From contig QAKZ01000017.1 of NCBI GenBank assembly GCA_003150175.1, positions 1 to 64,000 of the forward strand: a stretch of 64,000 nt of DNA, in the 5' to 3' direction. Position 1 is the first letter of the stretch. Each line of letters starts with the position of its first letter. This DNA is from Coriobacteriia bacterium (GTDB lineage Bacteria; Actinomycetota; Coriobacteriia; Coriobacteriales; Atopobiaceae). A program made the translations under genes and the position numbers. The notes under the pieces were generated by a model. That model was not told the DNA's origin and did not search any database. It saw only the letters and a list, made by a program, of their open reading frames with translations. Below, one piece after another: positions 41,213 to 50,598 of this stretch.

Positions 41213-43660
41213 ATGTCTAAAGAAAAGAATCTGAAGGCCGCGAAGGGCCAGAAGGCAAAGAAGCCCTCCCCCGAGCGCGACTTCAGCTATACCCAGAACC
41301 GCGAGCTCAGCTGGCTGCGGTTCGACGACCGCGTGCTCGACGAGGCCTACGACGAGAAGGTCCCCCTCTTTGAGCGCCTCAAGTTCTGCGAGATCTTCGA
41401 CTCCAACCTGAACGAGTGGTTCATGATCCGCGTGGGCGGCCTCTCCGACCTCGCCTCCCTCAAGAACCAGCCAAAGGACAACAAGTCCAACGAGACCCCC
41501 GCCGAGCAGCTCGACTCGATCTTCGCCGCGCTGCCGCCGCTCGTCGAGCGCCACGAGGAGGCAATCCACCTCGTCGAGGGCGAGCTCGCGGGCAAGGGCC
41601 TGGCCCGCGTGGAGCCTGCCGACTACACCGAGGACGACCTCGCCGCCGTCAAGAAGCTCTTCGACGAGAAGATCTCGCCCATCGCGAGCCCGCTCGTCGT
41701 CGACCCGCGCCACCCCTTCCCGAACCTGCGCAGCGGCCGGCTCTACGTCGCCTGCTCGCTCACCGGCCCCGCCGAGTCGGGGCTTCTCGGCATCATCGAG
41801 GTGCCCACGGCCGAGCAGCGCGTGGTGCCCTTGCCCTCCAGCGCCAAGTGCTACCGCTACACGCTCGTCGAGGACGTGATCCGCACCTGCCTCGGCTCCT
41901 GCTTCGGCGATTTCCACCCTCAGGACGCCGCCGTCCTGCGCGTCACGCGCAACGCCGACATCGACCCGGACGACGAGGGCGTCGAGGAGGAGGAGGACTA
42001 TCGTCAGCACATGAAGAAGGTCCTCAAGATGCGCCAGCGCCTCCAGCCGGTGCGCCTCGAGGTCCAAGGCGACCTCGACAAGAAGCTCGAGGAGCTCGTC
42101 GCCTCCGAGCTCGGCCTCGAGCCGCGCCGCGCCTTCCATGTGGGCCGCCCGCTCGATTTGGGCTACGTCTACGGCCTGGAGGGAAAGATCCCCGACCTCT
42201 ACCACTCCGAGGTCGTCTTCCGCCCCTTCGAGCCCCAGCCCTCAGACATGGTCGTCGCCGGCAAGCCCATGCGCGAGCAGGTAGAGGACCACGACGTGCT
42301 GCTCACCTACCCCTACGAGTCCATGGCGCCGCTGCTGAGCCTGCTGCGCGAAGCCTCGGCCGACGACGCCTGCATCCAGATCAAGATCACGCTCTACCGC
42401 GTGGCCAAGAGCAGCCACCTGTGCGAGAGCCTCATCGCCGCCGCGGAGAACGGCAAGGACGTCACCGTCCTCATGGAGCTGCGCGCCCGCTTCGACGAGG
42501 CGAACAACATCGCCTGGGCCGAGCGCCTCGAGGACGCCGGCTGCACCGTGATCTACGGCTCCGAGGGCTTCAAGTGCCACTCGAAGATCTGCCAGGTCAC
42601 CTACCACGACCAGTCCGGCATCAGCCGCATCACGTGCCTCGGCACCGGCAACTTCAACGAGAAGACCGCACGCCTGTACTCCGACTTCATGCTGCTCACG
42701 GCCAACCCCGGCATCGCCGAGGACGGCAACGTGTTCTTCCGCAACCTCAGCCTGGGCAACCTCCGCGGCCAGTACAAGTACCTCGGCGTGGCCCCGATCT
42801 CGCTGAAGCCGCTGGTCATGCGCGGCATCGACCGCGAGATCGGCCGCGCCCGCTGCGGCGAGCCCGCGCGTATCTTCCTCAAGATGAACTCGCTCACGGA
42901 CCGCGACGTCATCGACAAGATCTCGGAGGCCTGCGAGGCGGGCGTCGAGGTCCAGATGACCATCCGCGGCATCGCCTGCATCAAGGCGGGCGTCCCCGGC
43001 AAGACCGACGGCCTCGAGGTGCGCCAGATCGTCGGGCGCTTCCTCGAGCACGCGCGCATCTACGCCTTCGGCGACGACGCCGACATCATCTACCTGAGCT
43101 CCGCCGACATGATGACCCGCAACACCGAGCGTCGCGTCGAGATCGCCTACCCGGTCTTCGACCCCACCTGCCGCGAGATCGTCAAGCACTTCATGGCGCT
43201 CCAGCACGCCGACAACGTCAAGGCTCGCCGCCTCGACCGCAACGGCGAGTGGCGCCGGGTGCCCGTCTCCGAGGGCGAGATGCCCGTGAACTCCCAGGAG
43301 ACGCTGCTCGCCGAGGCCTACGAGCGTGCCCGCCTCGCCGCTGCGGGCGAGCCCTCGCCGCGCGGGCGCAAGCCCGAAGCCACGGCCGAGGCGACGCCCG
43401 CCGCGTCCTCCGCAGAGAAGACCGGCGACGCGCTCGCGGCCGCGAAGGCGAAGGTCGAGCACGCGGCCGAGGCCGAGACCCCGCGCAAGGCCGCAAAGAA
43501 GCCCGCTCGCCCGGCCGAGCCCGCGAGCACTGGCGCCCAGGGCAGCGCCAAGGCCTCGCAGCTCGCCGCCGCGGGTTCGGCGAAGGCCCCCGAGGGCAGG
43601 TTCGCCCGGGCCTTCGCGCTCATCGGCGAGGGCTTCCGAACGCTGTTCACGGGCAAGTAG
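41213..43660 (+). CDS. ppk1: Polyphosphate kinase
   Basis: Makes long-chain polyphosphate from ATP at the membrane, 815 residues. The four PPK1 domains cover about 20-700: FSYTQNRELSWLRFDDRVLD at the N-terminus, RARFDEANNIAWAERLEDAG, FKCHSKICQVTY (probable phospho-histidine), and FLEHARIYAFGDDADIIYLS. The last 110 residues are an unusual Ala/Lys/Pro/Glu-rich tail ending in an amphipathic RFARAFALIGEGFRTLF helix that could bind membrane. GAGGAG precedes the ATG. Confidence 0.95.
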   Translation: MSKEKNLKAAKGQKAKKPSPERDFSYTQNRELSWLRFDDRVLDEAYDEKVPLFERLKFCEIFDSNLNEWFMIRVGGLSDLASLKNQPKDNKSNETPAEQLDSIFAALPPLVERHEEAIHLVEGELAGKGLARVEPADYTEDDLAAVKKLFDEKISPIASPLVVDPRHPFPNLRSGRLYVACSLTGPAESGLLGIIEVPTAEQRVVPLPSSAKCYRYTLVEDVIRTCLGSCFGDFHPQDAAVLRVTRNADIDPDDEGVEEEEDYRQHMKKVLKMRQRLQPVRLEVQGDLDKKLEELVASELGLEPRRAFHVGRPLDLGYVYGLEGKIPDLYHSEVVFRPFEPQPSDMVVAGKPMREQVEDHDVLLTYPYESMAPLLSLLREASADDACIQIKITLYRVAKSSHLCESLIAAAENGKDVTVLMELRARFDEANNIAWAERLEDAGCTVIYGSEGFKCHSKICQVTYHDQSGISRITCLGTGNFNEKTARLYSDFMLLTANPGIAEDGNVFFRNLSLGNLRGQYKYLGVAPISLKPLVMRGIDREIGRARCGEPARIFLKMNSLTDRDVIDKISEACEAGVEVQMTIRGIACIKAGVPGKTDGLEVRQIVGRFLEHARIYAFGDDADIIYLSSADMMTRNTERRVEIAYPVFDPTCREIVKHFMALQHADNVKARRLDRNGEWRRVPVSEGEMPVNSQETLLAEAYERARLAAAGEPSPRGRKPEATAEATPAASSAEKTGDALAAAKAKVEHAAEAETPRKAAKKPARPAEPASTGAQGSAKASQLAAAGSAKAPEGRFARAFALIGEGFRTLFTGK

Positions 43661-43723
43661 CGAGAAAGGCAGGCGAAGGGCCAACGAGCGGACCGCGGCC
43701 CCTGCCGGCACCAGTCACGACAA

Positions 43724-43756
43724 CGCCCGGGGCACGGTCGCCCCGGGCGTCTTTTT
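43724..43756 (+). terminator. Intrinsic terminator of ppk1
   Basis: A 10-bp stem CGCCCGGGGC/GCCCCGGGCG with a 6-nt loop, followed by TCTTTTTG. Confidence 0.9.
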
Positions 43757-43828
43757 GTGTCCGTCCCGCGATTTTGCGCGGCATCGCCTAACATAAACGG
43801 CACTGACCACAGCACAGAGGGGAACCAC

Positions 43829-45160
43829 ATGGCAATCGGAGACAAGCTCACCCTGGCCGTCGAGCGAATGGCCTACGGGGCCGACGCGGTGGCGCGCGAC
43901 GCGGACGGGCGGACCGTGTTCGTCACGGGAGGCGTGCCCGGCGACACCGTCGAGGCCGTCGTCGAGGCGGAGGCCGAGCGCTACGCGAACGCGCGCGTCC
44001 AGAAGGTCCTCGAGGCCTCCCCCGACCGCGTGCAGCCCGCGTGCCCCTACGCCGCGGTGTGCGGCGGCTGCCCTTGGTCCGCGATGTCCTACGAGGCCCA
44101 GGCCCGAGCCAAGCGCGCAGGCGTCGTCGACGCCCTCGCCCGCATCGGCCGCTTCGGGACCGAGCGCGCCGAGGCGCTCGTGCGCCCCCTGGAGAGCCCG
44201 AGCGCTCCGTGGGGCTACCGCAACAAGGTCGAGCTCGCCGCCGTGCAAAAGAACGGCCGGCTCGTGCTCGGCATGCACGCCGCGGGCGGCGCGGGCGTCG
44301 TCAAGGTGGACCGCTGTGCGCTCCTATCCAAGAAGCACACAAAGGATGTGAAGGCGCTCACCGGCGCCGTGGGTTACCTCGCGAACTCGCACGGGCTCGA
44401 GATCGAGCGCGTCGGCATCCGCGGCTCGGAGGCCACCGGCGAGGCGGAGGTGGCCCTGTGGGGGCGCCCCGGCCCCTTCCCCCGCGCCCAGGCCGCGAAG
44501 ATCATCGGCGACGCGGTCAAGGCGACCTCGGTCGTCCGCGTGATGCAGAAGGGCCCCGCCAAGGCGCGCAAGATCGCCGGCGTCGAGGCGCTCTCCGGCA
44601 AGGGCTCCTGGGGCGAGCGGATCTGCGACGAGCGCATGCGCGTGAGCGCCCCGTCCTTCTTCCAAGTGAATACCAAGGGCGCCGAGAAGCTCGTCGAGCT
44701 CGTCATGGCCGGCCTCGACCCGCAGCCCGACGAGGAGGCCATGGACCTCTACTGCGGCGCCGGAACCTTTACCCTGCCGCTCGCGCGGCGCGCGGGCTTC
44801 GTGAGCGCGGTCGAGTCCTACGGACCCGCCATCCGCGACCTGCGGCGCAACCTCGAGAGCGCGCGCCTCGGCAACGTCGACCCCATCGGTGGCGACGCCG
44901 GGCGCGAGTTCCCCGACACCGACGCCGACGTCATCGTGGTCGACCCTCCCCGCGCGGGCCTCGCCGCCGACGTCGTGGAGCAGCTCTCCGAGCAGCCGGC
45001 GCGCGCGATCGCGTACGTGAGCTGCGACCCGGCGACGCTCGCCCGTGACCTTGCGCGCTTCGAGGAGAAGGGCGTCTTTGCGGTCCAGAGCGTGACTCCG
45101 GTGGACCTCTTCCCCCAGACCTTCCACGTCGAGGACGTCGCCATCCTTCGCAGGCGCTAG
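43829..45160 (+). CDS. RNA (uracil-C5)-methyltransferase, TrmA/RlmD family
   Basis: SAM-dependent 5-methyluridine methyltransferase of tRNA or 23S rRNA, 443 residues. An N-terminal TRAM domain (about 1-60) precedes the iron-sulfur cysteines in ACPYAAVCGGCPWSAMSYEA and a fourth at DRCALLS. The SAM site is MDLYCGAGTFTLPLA, followed by IVVDPPRAGL and the catalytic YVSCDPATLARDL. AGAGGGG lies upstream of the ATG at 43829. Position specificity (U54 of tRNA or 23S sites) cannot be decided from sequence. Confidence 0.92.
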   Translation: MAIGDKLTLAVERMAYGADAVARDADGRTVFVTGGVPGDTVEAVVEAEAERYANARVQKVLEASPDRVQPACPYAAVCGGCPWSAMSYEAQARAKRAGVVDALARIGRFGTERAEALVRPLESPSAPWGYRNKVELAAVQKNGRLVLGMHAAGGAGVVKVDRCALLSKKHTKDVKALTGAVGYLANSHGLEIERVGIRGSEATGEAEVALWGRPGPFPRAQAAKIIGDAVKATSVVRVMQKGPAKARKIAGVEALSGKGSWGERICDERMRVSAPSFFQVNTKGAEKLVELVMAGLDPQPDEEAMDLYCGAGTFTLPLARRAGFVSAVESYGPAIRDLRRNLESARLGNVDPIGGDAGREFPDTDADVIVVDPPRAGLAADVVEQLSEQPARAIAYVSCDPATLARDLARFEEKGVFAVQSVTPVDLFPQTFHVEDVAILRRR

Positions 45161-45423
45161 GCACCCTAAGCGGACGCTAGGCACCCTTCGCAGGCACGGG
45201 CCGTCCCCCTCCGCAGTCCCTCGCCGTTCTTAGGCCGTACGGCACCAGGGAACGGCCCCTTGGAGTAGGGTCACGAAGTTAATCACTGTTAACTGGTAGG
45301 AATAAAGCGCAGGTCGCAGCGTCTTTTCCGGCTCTCGTCTAAAAGTTGTTGCCCGCACGGCCATAAAAGGGTACAAACATAAGAGTTCGGGTAAGGGGCC
45401 CGACTTAGAGAGAGGATTTCACC

Positions 45424-45609
45424 ATGAAGGCTACGGTCAACGAGGATTGCATCGGCTGCGGTATGTGCGAGGGCACCTGCCCCGAGGTCTTCGCCATCGG
45501 CGACGAGGGCGTTGCCGAGACCATCGTCGAGGAGGTTCCCGAGGACGCCGAGGACAGCGCCCAGGAGGCCGCCGACAACTGCCCCGTCTCCGCCATCGAG
45601 GTCGAGTAA
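45424..45609 (+). CDS. Single-cluster [4Fe-4S] ferredoxin
   Basis: A 61-residue ferredoxin, a small soluble electron carrier. Cysteines follow the Thermotoga-type pattern: CIGCGMCEGTCPEVF (Cys9, 12, 15) and a distant NCPVSAIEVE (Cys51), enough for one [4Fe-4S] cluster; a fifth cysteine is at 19. The protein is strongly acidic. The 263-bp upstream gap holds a possible promoter (TTGCCC at 45349, TACAAA at 45372, spacer 17) and a GTTAA/TTAAC half-palindrome near 45280, but no gene. Confidence 0.93.
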   Translation: MKATVNEDCIGCGMCEGTCPEVFAIGDEGVAETIVEEVPEDAEDSAQEAADNCPVSAIEVE

Positions 45610-45636
45610 CCGAGGCATTCCCAAACCGGGAGCACA

Positions 45637-45667
45637 GCGCCCCGCTCTTCGTGAGCGGGGCGCTTTT
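45637..45667 (+). terminator. Intrinsic terminator of the ferredoxin gene
   Basis: An 11-bp stem GCGCCCCGCTC/GAGCGGGGCGC with a 5-nt loop, followed by TTTT. Confidence 0.88.
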
Positions 45668-45805
45668 GGTATGTTGGAGACGTGCGCTGAGTTCTCGCAC
45701 GCGCGCCGCGATCGACATCAGACGGCGACCAGGCTCGAGCGGAACCCACGTCCGTGGCCGCGTTGTTGTCCCTAACCCCATAACCACGTCACGAAAGGCA
45801 ATCAG

Positions 45806-46402
45806 ATGATCCTCGCATCCCAATCACCCCGCCGCAGGCAGCTCCTCGAGGAGCTCGGCTACGAGCTCGAGGTACTGCCCGCCGACATCGATGAAGCGCG
45901 CCGTGAAGACGAGGCCCCCGTGGCCCTCGTCGGCCGCCTGGCGGAGCAGAAAGCGGATGCGAGTCTCGCCGCGGCGCGGGCAAGGGGCATCGCCGACAAA
46001 GACGGGCTTCTCGTCGCCGCTGACACCATCGTCTGGGACGACGAGGGCGATGTGCTCGGCAAGCCGGCCGACGCGGCCGACGCCGCGCGCATGCTGCGAG
46101 AGCTTTCCGGCATAATCCACCACGTATCGACCGGATGCTGCGCGCTCAGGCTCTCCGAGGACCTGGAGGAGCTCGGGCGCTCCGCCTTCGTCGAGACCAC
46201 CGATGTCGAGTTCTGGCCCCTCTCGGACGCTCAGATCGCCTCGTACGTCGCGACGGGCGAGCCCATGGACAAGGCCGGCGCCTACGGCATCCAGGGGCTC
46301 GGCAGGCTCCTTGTGCGCGGCATCCGCGGCGACTACTTCAGCGTCGTCGGCCTGCCCGTGTCCCGCCTCGCCCGCGAGCTGGAGGCGCTCACGGACCGCT
46401 AA
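45806..46402 (+). CDS. maf: Nucleoside triphosphate pyrophosphatase Maf
   Basis: House-cleaning nucleotide pyrophosphatase that hydrolyses dTTP/UTP and modified nucleotides and is linked to septum control. The 198-residue protein begins MILASQSPRRRQLLEELGYE, with the signature SQSPRR loop, then VAADTIVWDDEGDVLGKP and DKAGAYGIQGLG. AAAGG lies seven bases before the ATG. No mreB is adjacent, unlike the Bacillus arrangement. Confidence 0.93.
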   Translation: MILASQSPRRRQLLEELGYELEVLPADIDEARREDEAPVALVGRLAEQKADASLAAARARGIADKDGLLVAADTIVWDDEGDVLGKPADAADAARMLRELSGIIHHVSTGCCALRLSEDLEELGRSAFVETTDVEFWPLSDAQIASYVATGEPMDKAGAYGIQGLGRLLVRGIRGDYFSVVGLPVSRLARELEALTDR

Positions 46403-46506
46403 GAAGCTCTAAGAGCGGCGAACGCACAAACCGTTTCCAGCTCCGCGACAAATTGCGGCCGCATCCTGGCCGACTCACGAGAGTTCGGGGGGCACCGGTA
46501 AGGCCG

Positions 46507-46726
46507 CACCGGAATCCGGCAGCGTCGGTAAACCGGCACCGAAATCCGGGAGTGTCGGTACCGACGGTCGCAGATTCCGGTGAAAACACTACCGACACCC
46601 CGGGATTCCCGTGCAAATCGAGCCGCAGACGGGGCAAGAAGGGCGCTTCTTGACAAATCTGGGTCGTAACGTTACCGACGCTGCCAGATTCCGGTGAACG
46701 ATTACCGACACCCGAGGATTCCCGTG
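46507..46726. repeat. Cluster of six 24-nt repeats between maf and recO
   Basis: This is the only gap over 300 bp (46403-46776) and holds no gene I can support. It contains six related 24-mers, consensus TACCGAC, about seven variable bases, then GATTYCSGTG. Minus orientation: 46507-46530 and 46537-46560. Plus orientation: 46559-46582, 46590-46613, 46673-46696 and 46703-46726. They form three pairs with 30-31 bp spacing. The second and third meet head to head at GTCGGTACCGAC. Function unknown: binding-site array, structured RNA or small mobile repeat. Confidence 0.85.
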
Positions 46727-46776
46727 CGAGCAACGAGCAGCGAGAAGCGAGAAGCGCGCGGAGGCTCTCGCCGCCA

Positions 46777-47535
46777 TCAGCAGCTGAGGGCGAATTCCAT
46801 GGCGCGCAGGCGGGCATCGAGGTGTGCGGCGCACCAACGGTGCGCGCACGAGAGCAGCCAGACCGCCGTCGCTTCGTCGACGGGCGCGGCGAGCAGCTCG
46901 TCGAAGGTGCCCGAGAGGAGCGCGCGCAACCAGGCGACCTGCGAGGCCCCAACGGGCTCCGCGCCCGCGACGTCCTTGGCGCAGCTCTCGCAGAGCACGC
47001 CCCCCGCGAGCGGCGAGAAGCGCGAGACCGCCGCGTCGCCGCATGCGCAGCAGGCGTCGAGCTCGGGGCGCCAGCCCGCGTGGGCGAGCACCTTGAACGC
47101 GAACGCGGCGCAGGTGAGGTCAAGGTGCGCCCGGTCCGCGGCCTGCTCGCACGCCGTGAGGGCGCGCGAGGTTATGGCGTAGAGGAACGGGTCCTCCGCG
47201 TCCTCGAAGCAGCACAGGCGCGCGACCTCGCAGACGCAGGAGGCCGCGCTCACGCGCTCGAGCTCGCCGCGCAGGGTCGCGTGCGCGTCGACGAGCGAGG
47301 CCTCGGCGACCACGTCGAGGCTTCGCCCCTTCGCGAGCAGCAGGTCGCACTCACAGAAGAGCTGGACCTTGCCGGCGAGCTTGCCGCCGGGCCTTCTTGC
47401 CCCCTTGGCAACGGCCCTGAGCTGGGCCCCGTTGCTGCCGAGCAAAGTCAGGATGAGGTCGGTCTCCCCAAGCTTCGTGCGGTCGAGCACGCAAGCCCGG
47501 GCATGGTATGTGCGCCTGCCGCCCGCCACGGGCAC
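46777..47535 (-). CDS. recO: DNA repair protein RecO
   Basis: RecO helps load RecA onto SSB-coated single-stranded DNA. The 252-residue protein has an N-terminal OB fold ([37 protein letters not shown]) and a C-terminal helical domain with a zinc site, CCACG followed by LCESCAKD. It starts 6 bp after era and is the last gene of phoH-ybeY-dgkA-era-recO. Confidence 0.93.
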   Translation of the reverse strand: MPVAGGRRTYHARACVLDRTKLGETDLILTLLGSNGAQLRAVAKGARRPGGKLAGKVQLFCECDLLLAKGRSLDVVAEASLVDAHATLRGELERVSAASCVCEVARLCCFEDAEDPFLYAITSRALTACEQAADRAHLDLTCAAFAFKVLAHAGWRPELDACCACGDAAVSRFSPLAGGVLCESCAKDVAGAEPVGASQVAWLRALLSGTFDELLAAPVDEATAVWLLSCAHRWCAAHLDARLRAMEFALSC

Positions 47536-47541
47536 AGGCCC

Positions 47542-48474
47542 CTACTCGTCCTCGACGGAGTAGCCGAGGCGCTGGATGATGTTCGCGTTGCGGCGCCACT
47601 GCGGCTCGACGCGGACCTTGAGGTCGAGGTAGACCTTGCGGCCGAGCAGGCGCTCGATGTCGCGGCGCGCCTCGATGCCGACCTTCTTGATCATCGAGCC
47701 GCCCTTGCCCACGACGATGCCCTTCTGGCCCTCGCGCTCGACGAGGATCGTGCAGGAGATCGAGGCGTGGCCATCGTCCGCGATCTGGATCTCGTCCTCG
47801 CACATGACGCCGACGGAGTGCGGGAGCTCCTGGCGCAGGTTGAGGAAGAGCTTCTCGCGCACGAACTCGGCGACGAGCTCCTCGTCGGTGGTGTCGGTGT
47901 CCATGCCCTCGGGGAACCAGCGCGGCCCCTCGGGGAGGTGCGCGCTCACGAGTTCAACGAAGCCGTCGACGTTGAAGCCCTCCTTGGCGGAGGTCACGAT
48001 GACGTCGTCGAAGTCGCAGAGCTTCTGCGCGGCCTCGAGCTGGGCGCTCACCTGTTCGGGCTTGGAGATATCCGCCTTGGTGAGGACGAGCAGCTTGTAG
48101 TCGGCGTCGGCCGCTGCGACGTGGTTGGCGACCCACTCGTCGCCTGTGCCGACCTCCTTGGTCGCGTCGATGAGGAACGCGACCACGTCTGCGTCGGCGA
48201 GCTCGCCCAGGGCGGACTTGTTGAGCTCGCTTCCGAGCGCGTCCTTCGGCTTGTGCAGGCCCGGGGTGTCGATGATGACGAGCTGCGAGTTGGGGGTATT
48301 GATGACGGCGCGCATGCGCTTGCGGGTGGTCTGCGCCACCGGGGAGGTGATGGCGATCTTCTCGCCCATGCAGGCGTTGAGCAGCGTGGACTTCCCTGCG
48401 TTGGGGCGGCCGACGAGCGCGACGAAGCCGGAGCGGAAAGCGGGCTCGGCGGCGTTGTTGGTTTCGGAACTCAT
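47542..48474 (-). CDS. era: GTPase Era
   Basis: Essential GTPase for 16S rRNA maturation and 30S assembly, 310 residues. The GTPase domain has [30 protein letters not shown] and LTKADISK. The C-terminal KH domain contains [26 protein letters not shown] lies six bases before the ATG at 48474, 42 bp after dgkA. Confidence 0.96.
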   Translation of the reverse strand: MSSETNNAAEPAFRSGFVALVGRPNAGKSTLLNACMGEKIAITSPVAQTTRKRMRAVINTPNSQLVIIDTPGLHKPKDALGSELNKSALGELADADVVAFLIDATKEVGTGDEWVANHVAAADADYKLLVLTKADISKPEQVSAQLEAAQKLCDFDDVIVTSAKEGFNVDGFVELVSAHLPEGPRWFPEGMDTDTTDEELVAEFVREKLFLNLRQELPHSVGVMCEDEIQIADDGHASISCTILVEREGQKGIVVGKGGSMIKKVGIEARRDIERLLGRKVYLDLKVRVEPQWRRNANIIQRLGYSVEDE

Positions 48475-48516
48475 GTGATTCTCCTTAGCACAAGACATGG
48501 CACAACACCTCATGTC

Positions 48517-48900
48517 CTACATAAACTTCGAAATGATGGCGTTAGCGAACACGCAGACGCCGACGACCGCGACGAGGAAGCTCAGCACGTAGACCGCGGC
48601 GGCGGCGATGTCCTTGGCGTGGCCGGCGAGCGGGTGGTACTCGGGGCTCACGAGGTCGACGACGGTCTCGATGGCGGTGTTCATGAGCTCGGCCGCGAGC
48701 ACGCAGCCGATGCAAAGAAGCACGATCGCCCAGCTCACGAGGTCGAGCTGCAGCACGAGCCCCATAACCACCGCGAACGCGGCGCCTCCGAGCATCACGC
48801 GGATGTTGCGCTCGGTCGCCAGCGTGTAGCGGAAGCCCTGCAGCGCGAAGCCGAAGCTCTTCTTGAAGCTCGGGTGGTCGCTGTTGGACCCCGGGATCAT
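48517..48900 (-). CDS. dgkA: Diacylglycerol / undecaprenol kinase
   Basis: Small integral-membrane kinase of 127 residues. In Gram-positives this family phosphorylates undecaprenol for cell-wall lipid carrier recycling. The active-site motif is AAELMNTAIETVVDLVS, with Glu and Asn of the E(x)LNTAIE signature, and three or four TM helices are visible. The ATG overlaps the ybeY stop by 4 bp. Undecaprenol rather than diacylglycerol as substrate is inferred from the family and neighbours. Confidence 0.9.
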   Translation of the reverse strand: MIPGSNSDHPSFKKSFGFALQGFRYTLATERNIRVMLGGAAFAVVMGLVLQLDLVSWAIVLLCIGCVLAAELMNTAIETVVDLVSPEYHPLAGHAKDIAAAAVYVLSFLVAVVGVCVFANAIISKFM

Positions 48901-49406
48901 GCCTCGTCCTCCGTGCGGTGGCGCGTGATGACGACGTGCCCGAGCGTGCCGTCGGTGGCCACGCCGCGAAGGATGTCGTCCTCGAGCGCCTCCATGGCCT
49001 CGGCGGACTCGTCGTCCAGATGGTCGTGCCCGAGCAGATGGAGCGCCCCGTGCACGAGCAGCAGGCGCACCTCGTCGGCGAAGGTCGTGCCGAAGCGCGC
49101 AGACTGCGCCTCGATGTAGGCGGGCGCGAGCACGATGTCGCCGAGCTCGCAGGGCTCGCCGGGCGCGAGGTCGGGGTCGTCGGGGCGCTCGCACTCGAGG
49201 CTCACGACGTCCGTGGGCGCGTCGACTCCGCGCCACTCGCCGTTGGTCGCGGCGATGTCCTCGTCGGAGACGACCGATACCGAGACGTAGCACTCGCGCT
49301 CAACGCCCTCATGCGAGAGGACGGCATCGAGGAGCGCCCCAACCTCGTCTTCGGGAAGCGGGAACTCAAGCTCCTCATCGTTGGAGAAGTCTAGGCTTGC
49401 GGCCAT
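48897..49406 (-). CDS. ybeY: Endoribonuclease YbeY
   Basis: Zinc endoribonuclease involved in 16S rRNA 3' maturation and ribosome quality control. The 169-residue protein has the family zinc motif VHGALHLLGHDHLDD (HGxLHLxGxDH) and GDIVLAPAYIEAQ upstream. It starts 1 bp after phoH, the usual neighbour. Confidence 0.95.
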   Translation of the reverse strand: MAASLDFSNDEELEFPLPEDEVGALLDAVLSHEGVERECYVSVSVVSDEDIAATNGEWRGVDAPTDVVSLECERPDDPDLAPGEPCELGDIVLAPAYIEAQSARFGTTFADEVRLLLVHGALHLLGHDHLDDESAEAMEALEDDILRGVATDGTLGHVVITRHRTEDEA

Positions 49407-49407
49407 G

Positions 49408-50415
49408 CTAGGCCTCCTTCGGTTCTATGTCTTGGCCCAAGGGCGAGGGGCGCCGACCGGCCTCCGGGCCCTTCTGGGCGGCTGCGTTATACGCATCGAC
49501 GATGCGCGCGACGAGCGTGTGGCGCACGATATCGTTGCGGTCGAGGTCGATGAAGGAGATGTCGTCGACGCCGGCGAGCACACGGCGGGCGTGGTCGAGG
49601 CCGGAGGCGCCCTTGAGATCCTTCTGGGACGCGTCGCCGGTGACCACGAACTTCGAGTTGAAGCCGAGGCGCGTGAGGAACATCTTCATCTGCTCGGGCG
49701 TTGTGTTCTGCGCCTCGTCGAGGATGACGAAGGCGTCGTTCATCGTGCGGCCGCGCATGAAGGCCAGAGGCGCGATCTCGATGACGCCCTGCTCGATGAG
49801 TGAGTTGCCGCGCTCCATGTCCGTCATGTCGAAGAGCGCATCGTAGAGCGGCCGAACGTAGGGGTCGAGCTTCTCTTGCAGCGTTCCGGGGAGGAACCCG
49901 AGCGACTCCCCCGCCTCGACGACAGGGCGCGCAAGGACGATGCGGCCGACCTCCTTGCGCTTGAGGGCGGCGACGGCCATCGCCATGGCGAGGTAGGTCT
50001 TGCCGGTGCCGGCTGGGCCCACGCCGAAGGTGATCGTGTTCCTCCGGATCGAGTCGACGTAGCGCTTCTGGCCCGCGGTCTTAGGCCGGATCGCCCGGCC
50101 CCTGAAGGTCAGCAGCACATCGTCGGCGAGCACGTCCATGCGCTGCGCGCCGTGCCGCACGCGGTCGATGAGCAGGTCGACGTCGTCGGTCGTAAGGCCG
50201 TCGCCCGCCTCGACCAGGCGAATCATGCGCGAGAAGACCGAGGTCGCGAGCTCGACCTCGTCTGCCTCGCCGGTGAGGCTGATGTGGTTGCCGCGCACGG
50301 CGACCATGGCGTCGAAGGCGCCCTCGACCCTGCGCAGCAGCGCGTCGGCGGGCCCCATGAGCTCGGTCGGGTCTATGGAGTCTGGGATGGTAAGGCGAAC
50401 GTGGGTGGGTTCCAT
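49408..50415 (-). CDS. phoH: PhoH-like ATPase
   Basis: PhoH/YbeZ-family ATPase of 335 residues, a putative RNA helicase or ATPase working with YbeY. The P-loop is FGVGPAGTGKTYLAMAMAV, Walker B is FVILDEAQNTTPEQM, and VTGDASQKDL resembles motif III. GGAGG stands just before the ATG at 50415. It is the first gene of phoH-ybeY-dgkA-era-recO. TACACT on the minus strand at 50468-50473 may be its -10. Confidence 0.94.
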   Translation of the reverse strand: MEPTHVRLTIPDSIDPTELMGPADALLRRVEGAFDAMVAVRGNHISLTGEADEVELATSVFSRMIRLVEAGDGLTTDDVDLLIDRVRHGAQRMDVLADDVLLTFRGRAIRPKTAGQKRYVDSIRRNTITFGVGPAGTGKTYLAMAMAVAALKRKEVGRIVLARPVVEAGESLGFLPGTLQEKLDPYVRPLYDALFDMTDMERGNSLIEQGVIEIAPLAFMRGRTMNDAFVILDEAQNTTPEQMKMFLTRLGFNSKFVVTGDASQKDLKGASGLDHARRVLAGVDDISFIDLDRNDIVRHTLVARIVDAYNAAAQKGPEAGRRPSPLGQDIEPKEA

Positions 50416-50527
50416 GCTCCTCCGGAGGTGTTTGGCTTGGCGGGGCCTTGCCCGCATAACGACTGCTAGTGTACCTCGAACGGGGAACCACATCGCCCCG
50501 CGGCGGCTATCGGGGGCAATCGACTAC

Positions 50528-50542
50528 GCACAACCATTGTGC
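50528..50542. promoter_or_regulatory. Operator-like palindrome between phoH and the RHH gene
   Basis: GCACAA-CCA-TTGTGC is a perfect 6-bp inverted repeat 8 bp before the -35 of the gene at 50599. It lies in the divergent region and could be bound by that gene's own product. Confidence 0.4.
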
Positions 50543-50549
50543 TAAGCTT

Positions 50550-50577
50550 TTGCCATCACACAAAGAAGCACTATAAA
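50550..50577 (+). promoter_or_regulatory. Promoter of the RHH-like gene
   Basis: TTGCCA (50550-50555) and TATAAA (50572-50577), 16-bp spacer, ending 21 bp before the ATG. Confidence 0.65.
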
Positions 50578-50598
50578 CGCAGGTAAAAAGGACTCGCT

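Noticed and set aside
45155-45200. Short duplicated stretches (CGCTAGGCACCC, CTTCGCAGGC) after the methyltransferase stop
   Set aside because: They are only 10-13 bp long and look like slippage debris without a recognisable role.
46507-46726. CRISPR-like spacing of short repeats
   Set aside because: The repeats vary in the middle, two are inverted, spacers are only 6-7 bp within pairs, and no cas gene is present.
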